Source: Paramacrobiotus metropolitanus (Eukaryota > Tardigrada > Eutardigrada > Parachela > Macrobiotidae). From it: 64,000 nt of DNA. Below, in pieces: positions 23,468-33,600 of the stretch. The translations under genes and the position numbers were made by a program. Positions within the stretch are counted from its first letter, which is position 1. Each line of letters opens with the position of its first letter. The notes under the pieces are model-generated. The model had not been told where the DNA came from. It ran no database searches and was given only the letters and a program-made list of their open reading frames with translations. The stretch spans positions 1,984,001 through 2,048,000 of the forward strand of contig NW_026570226.1 in the NCBI RefSeq assembly GCF_019649055.1, in the 5' to 3' direction.

Positions 23468-26400
23468 TCAAACTCGAACCCCACGGCTATCCATACGCGA
23501 CGCCAGCACTTTCTCCACCTTTCTTCCACAGTCGTGTTGAGGACAAACAGCCAGTTTATCCGCACAACTTCCACATACCACTCGGTGTCCACAACTCAGA
23601 ACGCAATCGACCTTTTTTGGGCACATCATACATTTCCCAGCAGCATCCGGCAAACTTCCGCTATCAGACGGCACTTTGCGCGAAATGGTTGTTTCGCGCA
23701 AAGTTTCCACCGTTCGACTGGATTGTTGGCCCGAGGTTACGGTTGTCGCAGAACCTTGTTCTGATTTTTCTCTGTCCACACGCGGTTTCTGTAAAAAAAA
23801 TCGAAGTTATTAACCACAAAAGACAGATTTCCAACAACCGACAAAAGTTTCGTTATTAAGAATTATTCTTTAAGGTACAACACTGCAAACATCCCATTAC
23901 AGGCTTTACAGCGCACAATAAACAATTCATAAAATTTATTGTGCGCTGTAAATCCTATTATCAAATAAAATAATTAGTCTGCTTAATAATTGTAACTGCG
24001 AAATCCCTGCTTCCGATAAAATAAATGTCCGAAAATACAAAAATAAAAGGCGAAGTTTTGGCATACCTGATATAAGGGAGCAATCGTCACCAAGCGTTCA
24101 TTCACAGTTACAGTCGTTCTGATCAGTCTTTTCGGAGGTTCTTTCGATTCAAACCAAACTTTTCCCAAATTCGATTCATTAGTGCGGCTATCGCGATGGA
24201 TGATCACCTTTGTAATCCGTCCATATGAACCAAAAGCAGCCCGCATGTCATTTTCTTTGGTATTCGGCGACAAGCCGGGTACAAAAATCCCACTGGAACA
24301 ACAAAAAACTTGCGCTGTCGATCGAAAACACAAACGTTTCCGCTTAATCCTTGCATCTCGTTTGCTGTTCACTTGTCATATTAGCCCTAAATTAATTATA
24401 AAAGTAATATAATTAATAAAATCATAATTATAATTAATCATAAAAAGTGTGTTTTTTTGTCAATTACTGTACACAACACATTACTGTACACCAAGCAAAG
24501 TAATTCCTTAAACGCACCGAAAACACACACATAATAGATTTACAAAACATCACTCACAAAGGATTTTCTTCTTTGGGGCCTTCCGAATCCAGCCAGTCGT
24601 TCTTTGTTTTATGGTTGATTTTAGTGGGAGATTTGTTGAATTTCGCGCGATCAATTCTTGTTCGCTCAGCTTCACTCAGTAAATCAGGCTTATTCAAATA
24701 CCTCTGGTTATTCCGGTTATTTCCTGGTTGTTCTGCATCTCCACGACCGAATCCGTTTACCGGTGCAAATGGCACAGGAGCGACTACGTTCCCACTACTG
24801 GTCGATACGTGGGAACTGACAGAACCAGTCGTGGAGGCCGTCGGCAGGCCGGTAAAGTTTTGGAACGGATTTTTACGTTCGCGATAGGGTGGATATCTGC
24901 AAACGTAGTTTTTAGTATATTAATAGTAACGAAAATTTACAAATATTCTGTACGCACGTGCGCTACACTGCAAATTTGTAGCTGACAATGAGGAAAACTG
25001 CATTTAATATAACTCATTCAAAGTAATTTCGATGTTGTAGTAACAGTATACTTTATCCGATTTTAGATAACTGGTTCACAAATTACGACTACGCAAAATT
25101 ATGTTATTATAATCTAATCCACAAAGAATCACACAAAATATACATACTTTTGTGATAAAAGCATCCATACGAGTATTGATTCTTTCATTATAACAAGACT
25201 TAAACCGCCTTATAAGCAGAACTCGACGGAAACGATTTATTACCGCATTGACAGTCTACTTAATATGCACATATCACAAAGAATGTTGAAAGCGATCAAT
25301 AAAAACGCTTTCCGCTCGGTATCCTACGCTCATAAATAAACAGTTTGACTAACCATTTAAAGAGAATTCTCAGTAGTATACAGGGGACACGCGGTATACT
25401 CAATTTATACAGCAAGTAATATCGCTTATCGTCAGAACTTTGGCGTACCGCTCTGTTTTCCATAATTATTGTAAATACAAAAGTGGCAAACTGGCACTTA
25501 TTAATAACAGCACGCTTTACACAAATCAGTGAATGTAGATTTGTCGTATATCTAGCTAATAATAATTCACTGGAAAATGTTATTACAGAATCAGACAGAA
25601 TATTGCTGTACAAAAGCATTCATAACATTTACAAGTACTGTAGCCAGCATACTGAAAATCGTATGGAAAATACTATCATGAATAAACTAATGCAGTGCCG
25701 GGCCGCAGTGCACAATATTTACACCAAATACAAACATAAAAGGGAAAAGCTGATACCGGCACAATCAAACGATATCTTATGGTTAATAGTGAAGCTCTGT
25801 AGCCGAGCCAGTTACCAGCCAACAAATTTTCAAATTCTTCGCCAAATCAAACATATATAGCAATGCATGCATTCTCACAACTTTTGATTTGGTATCAGTT
25901 TAATGTGTATACTGGTAAACCTCAAAGACGACTTACTGTAAATGTTCCACGCTTACGAAGTTACGAGTAAGCAATCATTCTTCTGATAGGAAAGGCACAG
26001 GGATAGTAAATTTTCAGCACCGGCGCATAAAACATGCACAGGAACTACCGCTAGCTATGAAAAAAAGGCATACTCGTACAGATATTCCTAGTACCTACTT
26101 ACTATTAGATAACGAAAAAATTTATTTGAATGACAGTTTGTTTTTCGTAGCAGTAATGTTTAGGTTTTAAAGCAGCACTACTTCTCCCGTTTTTTCAAAT
26201 TTTCAAAATCTTATTGTACCACAACGGGACGAAAATCCGCTGTTACGCAATCGTAAGTCAATAGGTTTATGAATCGACAAACTGGGAACAGGTGCGACCC
26301 AGAGTATGTTGACAAAATGTCATTTAATGTAACAGGACCACGCAAGGAAAATGCACACCCCGCTGCAGCTATGATGATGCAATCCACTTGAAGCGAATGT

Positions 26401-27291
26401 CATTGGTGTGCCCTTAGTTTAATAAAAAAAGCGCCTGATTGCCGTATCGATTATTCCCCCACTAACTCACAGGAAGCTGGGTATTGTGCTGAATGTTGAG
26501 ACGTTCTCAAGACTGACAAAGGCAAATATTACAGCATATTCTATCCTTATCGTAGCGAAAACTTCTCAGCATCCACTCAAAATGCACTAGCGGCACTAAA
26601 CGGAACCAACATCGCTAATCGAATCGCATTATGAAAAGCAATTATGCGCTGCAAGACACGAAAAATGCAGAGAATGCATAGGGAAATACAGAAACGCCCA
26701 GCTAGTGGATGGAATACGTCAATGCCAATTTGAAGAGAAATGGATTTAGTTGTATAAATTAATCTTCTCAAACAAAGAAACCAAAAAAGCTTCGGCTAAA
26801 TTTGAAAATCTCAGCCTGGGAAGTTATAAGAAAAATGCAGTTTTCGAAACAACATGTTTTATTAACAACATTTACAAAATACAACGGGAACTGACCCGCG
26901 CAGTCTGACAGATATGCCAGGAATACTTCTACTGAAATGCAGTGCCACACTGGCAGCCTTGTATGCAGGATACCGGTATAGTGCGTACGTTTTACTTACC
27001 GCTTTCGGATTTCCAGATCGGCCTGCTTTAACGCCTCCGCCGTTTCCTCCTGAAAACAAATACCGTTAGAAGAAAATACTGTTCCAAGATTTTTTTCCGG
27101 TGTGCTCTTAGTTTTATGATTTATGCAGATCACATCTTGCAATAAGTAGTGCAATCATCACATACGATGACGAAACCCAATTTATCCCAGTCGTCGTGAT
27201 CGCGGCTGAGTTCAAGACTTCCTTTCAGAGATCTCTTGAAATCATTCATGGCATCCGCAAGACTTTTGTGCTGCTCTTTCAAGGACGTCAT
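23468..27291 (-). CDS. RRM domain plus C-terminal RING finger protein
   Basis: Five minus-strand exons (27291-27166, 27049-27000, 24896-24558, 24292-24067, 23788-23468) keep phase and give 353 residues. An in-frame TAA just upstream of the ATG supports the start. Residues 1-60 are charged and helical (LKEQHKSLADAMNDF; EALKQADLEIRKR). Next come a Pro/Ser/Asn-rich linker and an RRM at about 172-247, with RNP2-like GIFVPGL and RNP1-like GKVWFES. A further Ser/Thr linker leads to a C-terminal RING at about 300-340 (CMMC..CVLSCGH..VCGSC..CPQHDC). The expected role is an RNA-binding E3 ubiquitin ligase. The RRM shape recalls Boule/DAZ-type domains, but that is weak. The 2.1-kb second intron could hide an extra exon. 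A RING alone would suggest MEX3- or CNOT4-like proteins, but those have KH domains or an N-terminal RING. Confidence 0.8.
23901..23956. repeat. intronic inverted repeat, 22-bp arms
   Basis: This lies in intron 4 of the RRM-RING gene. TTTACAGCGCACAATAAA (23905-23922) is repeated exactly in reverse complement at 23935-23952 around a 12-nt loop. The arms extend to 22 bp with one mismatch. It would form a stable hairpin in the pre-mRNA or mark a small foldback element. Confidence 0.85.
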
Positions 27292-28177
27292 CTTCAGCGA
27301 TTTTCGTCTTTTTTATGATCGATCTACACGGAAAAATATGAACCATCATAACAGACCACTTGCAAAGTTCGATCATATGGCATACGCAGATACGCTAAAG
27401 AACTTCTAGTCAACAATAACATTACAATCTAAAACACCACAGGGACGAATTGCAATTGTGGAAATTTTTGTTAGTTCTACCACTATCATTCTATGCACTG
27501 CCTCGTCATCACACCTTTGAGACTTTACCTTACCTGGAAAATCTTCGCAATCTGGGCAATCTGGATGTGTATAAAAATTTGGTATGAAATCTCTATACTC
27601 TGCAGTTCCAAATATGAATGTTTACAGTTTACTAACTCTAACATTCAAATTAAACTTACGATTATCTGTAATTCGGATTTCCAGATGAACTTCGGCGACC
27701 TTCTCACACTTAATTGAGGTCTTGTTTTCTACCAGGAAATCCCTCAAATCAGTACCCGAGACGAAACAGATATTAAAACCAATTTACGAGCAATTTACTT
27801 ATCTGCTTCGCCGAATGACTATTATCAGCTGGACAAAATACCGCGCAAAGATCGGCGCTCCTGTAACCGGCAGCACACTTCAACACAACACCGCTTCCGC
27901 TGGCCTGATTGGCACTGGCTGTACAGCCAGTACTTACGTGAATCGAGTTAATAATTGTGTGTTGTATTTTGATTAATAAAAATTATTACAGTAATTTTAA
28001 ACAAGTAAGAATGTAACCAGAACACCCACTAATAGTTATTACCAATACCCGAAATAATTCAGAGTGATTTCACAATCACAGGCCAGAAACTCGAAATTGT
28101 ATCATGAAAACTGAAAAGGCAAAAAGCGGATCATCGGTATTCGGGACGTACGTACTTTATGGTTAGTCCGTGCTTTA
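27292..28177. other. intergenic interval upstream of the RRM-RING gene
   Basis: This contains the presumed promoter. A minus-strand stretch near 27715-27658 could be an upstream exon: it sits between an AG and the donor GTAAGT and encodes EKVAEVHLEIR, echoing the EALKQADLEIRKR segment of exon 2. It cannot be joined to the ATG model with confidence. Confidence 0.35.
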
Positions 28178-28408
28178 GGGGGGATCCATAAATTACGTAC
28201 GCAGCGAACCAGGGAGGGACGGGTCCAAAAAACGTGACAAGCTGTGACGGCCCCGGCGAACCCAAGGGGGAGGGGGTGGTCAGCTTCATGTGTTACGATT
28301 GAGCGAACCAGGGGGTAGGGGTCAAGCAAACGTGACGGACCGCTACGAAGGGGGAGGGAGGGGTGAAAAAACCGTGGTTCTCTGCGTACGTAATTTATGG
28401 ATGCCCCC
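28178..28408. mobile_element. PIF/Harbinger-like MITE with TTA target-site duplication
   Basis: A 231-bp element bounded by 27-bp terminal inverted repeats: 28178-28204, beginning GGGGGGATCCATAAATTACG, and 28382-28408, its reverse complement with one mismatch. TTA flanks both ends (28175-28177 and 28409-28411). A 3-bp TWA duplication and G-rich tips are hallmarks of PIF/Harbinger elements. The interior is G-rich and contains two related copies of GCGAACCAGGG, with no ORF, so it is non-autonomous. Confidence 0.85.
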
Positions 28409-29161
28409 TTACCGTTTAATAGCACTGCATACTACGTACTACGTACTACGCGTGATACCACTAGTACTACCAACCTGCTAACGTTAGTACGTACATACCG
28501 GAAACGGCGGAAAGGGAAGATCTTGGAGAGATGCACCGCCCACTGACCGAAGATGCCAATGACAGCTGACAAAGCGATAGCCATAAGCGCATGGTCCTAA
28601 GCCGACGCAGCCATAGACTCAAGCGTCAAGAATGAAGACGAATTCAGAAATCAGAAGACGAAAATTCGACGGCCTAGGGCTAGAACAGCGGGCTAGAAGC
28701 TGTCCGGATTTGAACCTATATTTTCTTTCTTAATTATTAACTATTAAGTGTTAACTGCGCTAGTGCCTACAACATACTATTCTAGCAGCAAGGTCACTTT
28801 TACTTTTTTAGTCACTTTAACATAAAGAATTAAAGTACTTATAAATAAACTTTTTTATTAATATACATACTTACATTATGATTATGCATACTCGTACGCT
28901 CATTTATCACTATTACAAATGTCAAAAGTGGTGAAAACTATCATGTAGACATTTAAAACGAACATTTAAATGAAACCGTAGAAAACACTGAACAGCAATC
29001 CGATCACGATATAAGATCACTTGGAAGATCAAAAAACAAAAAGTGAGATCAAAAACAATGTACATTATACAGCCTGCACTACGCAGGAGTCCCGATATCC
29101 TGACAGGACTAGACGAAGAAACCTTGGCTGCCGGCAACAACAACAATGGGCCCTGTAAGTG
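28409..29161. other. intergenic interval 3' of TMEM170
   Basis: A short ACTACGT triplet repeat at 28433-28450 and AT-rich sequence. A GGTTCAAATCC on the minus strand near 28710 resembles a tRNA B box but lacks any cloverleaf around it. No gene is supported. Confidence 0.5.
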
Positions 29162-30206
29162 TCAGAGCGACGCCAGAATCTTGTTAAACGACAGTCCAAC
29201 TTTGAACGCGGACTGGCCCACTCCCCATACCATAGCATAAATGGGATCGAGCTGGATATTCGAAGCCCGATAAACACCCGCAATCGCCGCACCTGCAAAA
29301 ATTTTCGCTTGTAATTTTGATAAATTTGTTTACGCAGATAATTAGCGTACATATTTCTATTACAGTAACCAAAGGAAATCAATGAACCGGTTATGCATAC
29401 CAGATGTGGGGGTGTCCAAGAACTAAATGTAACAGCTATACGAGCATCGACAGAAAAGGATACGCGTTCAATTTATGACGAAATGGTCGCCTGAGTCGCC
29501 TCTCCGGTAACTTCGTCCCAAGTTGGGAGGACTCCCAACGCGCTTAATTAAAAATTTACGCCAGCTGAAAACCCCCTTTTTTCTCACTGGTCAGTCATAC
29601 AGTACACAGCAGTAAGCAATGCGCCATATGCGTACGCTTTGTCTGCAGCTATAAAGCGCGCTTTGAACAGCGCACGATTACGGGATACGGAAGCGCTATT
29701 CCGTCGTATAAAATTGTACTTACTGGTAATTACTCCTGTTGTCAGCGAAGAAAGCAAGCCAACAACAACGATGGCTGCAGAATACCATCGCATCAAATTA
29801 TGCCTGCGCAAGGCTATGATGGATATCAGGCCAGCTATGGAATGCATGATGAAAGACGCAAACAGTTCCCACAAAAAGATGTTGTACCACATTTCTGCAA
29901 AAAAGGCTAAAAGCGGTTAATTTTATGGTTTATACACTCTAGGGTGATCATGTACTAGTACTAGTATGCTGATAAATATTGTGGAAACCCACGTGCACAG
30001 AGCGACTAATGCCAATGGTGAACTCAACTGGTGATGATTCACCCTGCAGAACTACCTGCAAAAAACTTCAGCGGAGTCCTCCCGTCATTTGCCAAAACGG
30101 TGAAGATTGAATCCCCTGGCCGAAAATCTCTCGCATAGCTCTGCTCCTCTGCCAGCGCCAGAATTCCGAACGCACTGCCCGCTATAACAGTTTCATAAAG
30201 TTTCAT
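29162..30206 (-). CDS. TMEM170: transmembrane protein 170 family
   Basis: Three minus-strand exons (30206-30056, 29894-29724, 29292-29162) keep phase and give 150 residues, close to the usual length of about 144. The diagnostic TMEM170 stretch EMWYNIFLW is created exactly at the exon 1/2 junction. It is followed by SIAGLISIIALRRHN, then LTTGVITSAAIAGVYRAS across the exon 2/3 junction and a last helix with VGQSAFKVGLSF. Three hydrophobic segments are visible. In vertebrates TMEM170A is an ER and nuclear-envelope membrane protein that promotes ER sheets and nuclear pore formation; that role is from family knowledge. The N-terminal 50 residues are lineage-specific. Exon ends are strong (GTAAGT; GCAG). 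It is head-to-head with Dicer, the start codons 423 bp apart, so a shared promoter is likely. Confidence 0.93.
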
Positions 30207-30628
30207 GGTTCTCACTTGAAACCTTGAAACTTCTCAGCTTGAAAAAAGAAAAAATGTTGGGAACAGCGATTTTCCGGACTATTCCCAAATTTCTCAACTG
30301 AGTCAACTTGAAAAACGCAAACTACAACGCATTTGCGTTTTTCGTACTTTTTCAAGTTGACTCGCTACTGTTTGCGGCAAACAGCAGCGTGAGTTCGAGT
30401 ACTGAGTAGAGTTAGTAGTAGACGATGGCCGCAGACTCACAGATGTACTGAAATTCGCATTGCGAACATTCGAATTTCTCAGATTTCGTGTTTGTTTTTA
30501 TCCATTCGGTATCAACGCAACAGCCGTAGTTGAACAGTTGGAGTTTGATCTATAACTGCGAACAATTTAATCGAGTGGCGCATAAATTCAAACAGGTAAA
30601 ATTCACACACTTAGCGCAGGACTGCAGA
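30207..30628. promoter_or_regulatory. bidirectional promoter region between TMEM170 and Dicer
   Basis: These 422 bp separate the two divergent start codons and must hold both promoters. There is no TATA box in a clear position. An imperfect inverted repeat sits at 30300-30363: GAGTCAACTTGAAAAACGCA matches its complement except for a 10-nt insertion. Confidence 0.6.
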
Positions 30629-33600
30629 ATGGCTGCAGATTTCTCTACGAGTATGGAAGTGGACGAAAACCTTGGCGATCAGGATAACATTGATTTGGCA
30701 GACATTGCGTTGGCAGACGATATACAGAATCGCCCTTACCAGGTACAGTGTGGGATTCATTAGTTTTCTACATTGCAAGCCACAGAGTCGCAGACGTCGC
30801 ATTGCGAGCGTTCTATTTTGCAAAAGTATGAATACTTTTGCAAAAGCATGAATACTTTTGCAGGACGAGCTCATCGACCTTGCACTGAAAGAGAACGTCA
30901 TCTGCGCTCTGGGAACTGGTAAGTGGGAATCCCGGAAATTATAAGCTTTTTAGTTTATTCGTAGTTAAATAATGTTGCTGTGACGTTTGCTGTCATTAAT
31001 CTGCAACCTGGACATTGGAATATTGCTTAAGCGAACGCTTTTGGTTTAGGCATGGGGAAGACTCAGATTGCTGTGGGTGTGTGTAAACGCTTGCTGTTCG
31101 AAATCACGGTACCCTGGGATGAAGGAGGAAAACGAACGATAATGGTGGTTCCTACAGGTTAAAAAAATACACACAGCTTAATTCAATTTGTTATGTGTTT
31201 TTTTAAGCTTTAATGCATGGTTTGCGAATTTCCAGAAGTTGTTTATTAATTTATTAGCAACTACTTAATACTAATTTGTTAGTAGTAGGTTAGTAACAAC
31301 ATAATTATTAGGAAGTGTCGTTTTTTTTGCCTAGTCCCGCTGGTTGATCAGCAAGCGAAATACTTTCGACGGTGGCTGCCAATATCTGTCAAGGGATACC
31401 ATGGCGGAATATGCGTTAAATGGAACAAAGAGTCGTGGGAAGCTGAGTTTCGGGCGCATCAGATGTTGCTCATGGTACCAGATGTCCTAAAAGACCTTCT
31501 GCATAATTGGATTTTAGGTGCGCTGTGCATTTTTAGACATGTCAATGACATGTCAAGTTTCCTATATTTCTGTTTGGCCAACGACTGAGTAATAGGAGAG
31601 TGAGTAACATAAGCCGTTAAATCAGTGAAAGAATTCAACTTTTCAAATTTTCACCAACTAAATAATTTACCTTGATTATTTTATATTATGTGACTTAATT
31701 TTAAAACCTGATTGTGGGGCCATCGCTTGTGGTCAGTTTGGCAAACATGGCTGAGAAAGCCAGCGATAATACCCATGATGCTGAAGATAATTATGAGCCT
31801 TTTTCCATCGAGAAACTCTCTAGCCTATTCCCTGATGGAACGGCCAAAGATCAATGGTCCTTCGGAAGGCTGATACCCTTGATACGAAAGATGATTCCGG
31901 CCATTGCCAGTGATCTGGAGAACGTACAGAAATACCCAGTCTACCACGAGGATCTCAACGGCCTCATCACCAAGTGTATCGATACTCAAGTTCCTGCGCT
32001 GATCTCACCGATCGTGCAAGAAAACCAAAGATTGAAAGCAGAGCTTTCTTCATTGGAAGCCCAAGTGAAAGAGCTACAAGAACGTCAGAAAAAGTATGAT
32101 GACATCTCCATGTCGCTACTGGTTCTCAGGGACGAAATCAATGCCGTAAAAACGGCGCAGCCTGTACCCTCCATGAGCACCGTCGATGTCGGCCGATTAG
32201 TACTCCAACCCTCCGGGTTTCGATCGGTCGCCAAGACTCCTGCCAAGACGCCTGTGGAGAAACCCTCCACCACCGATACCCCACACGAGCCACACACAAC
32301 CCCTGACATGAAAGTCCCCCAACCGCGCTTTGATGAAACCCCCCCTGACGCTTCGGACTCGAAAGCATCCTGGGCCACCGTAGCTAAAAAAGGAAAAGTG
32401 GTCCGTGGCACGCGTGAAAAAACCACCAGCGCCAGCGAGGACATCGTCATGTCTGCCCTGCAGATCCGGCGAGCCCCCAGAGCTGAGAAAGAGAAGGTGA
32501 AAAAGGACTTTTGTCTACATGGCATCCCCCCTCGGGAGCAGACCGAACACCAGACTCTCGACGAGTACAGCAAGGATCTCAAGGCAATTATTGAATCTAT
32601 TGGAATCTCTGTGAGATTTGTTTCGATCTATTCTGCTAAAAACGGCCGTAAGAATAGTCTGTTAGCACGTGTTGGTTCTTACGCTAGTGAAACCGAAAAA
32701 ATGTTCACCCCCGATAACTGGCCCCCTAACATCGGGGTGCGTGAGTGGGCATTTGCCCCCAAGGAGCTGTAATGGTTTGGTCTCATTGATTTCCACCATC
32801 CTTCATCCGTTCTGGTACTTTAGTTTGTACTTTTACTTCGATACTTATTAAAGGTTCCGTTCAGTGAAAGAATTACCGTGACTGTTACAATTTCTGTAAC
32901 CGTATAACGATTATTAAGACCAAAGACTGATTGTAGAAAAAATTGTTTCTTTACAGATGAATTCGTATTTTACTGTGAATACCTCTACTTATAGACGTGT
33001 CACGCATAAATTTGCTGATTTTGGACGAGTGTCATCGTGCCGGGAAGAGTCATTCCTACAGAGAGATAATGCGCTACATAGAAAAACGTCCATCTTCCGA
33101 ACGTCCCCGCATCTTGGGTCTGACGGCATCCGTCGTGCAGTGCAAACTAAGGAATCTGGACGGTCTGAATGCGTTGATAGCAGAACGCGAAGAATGTCTG
33201 GGAGCCAAAGTTTGTACATCCGTGGACGAAACGGTTGGATTATACGAAGCTAAACCGCAAATATCCGTTGAAGTTTTTCAGGTGATTTATCTGATAGAAG
33301 AACAATTTATATGGTCAGCACAGTTTTAAATTTGTAAATCGTTTTATCTGCATATTCCGATTTACAAACCTGCCACAATTATTTTGAATCTTATTGGTTT
33401 TGGTGTGGTTTATAATTGTATAGGAGGTCAGGATTTAGTGTGATTGAATTTGATCGGAGAGAATATTTAACGATTTTTTTTTAATTTTGCAGCCGCAGTC
33501 TGACAACGATGACGACACTGAAATTTGTTCTGAACTTGACGAAACAATTCAGTGGCTTGATTCTGCAAAAACATATCTGAGAGAAATCCTAATTAATGCG

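Noticed and set aside
28690-28720. tRNA-like B box GGTTCAAATCC
   Set aside because: No A box at the right distance and no acceptor stem or cloverleaf can be drawn.
32085-32582. 165-codon minus-strand ORF
   Set aside because: It is the antisense shadow of the ORF1 coding sequence.
31714-32772. ORF1 as an extra Dicer exon
   Set aside because: It is bracketed by a 14-bp target-site duplication and has its own start and stop, and exon 4 to exon 5 joins perfectly without it.
32957-33253. ORF starting at the first AG in Dicer intron 4 (acceptor at 32956)
   Set aside because: That acceptor reads into a stop; the acceptor at 32994 gives the DECH-box frame in phase.
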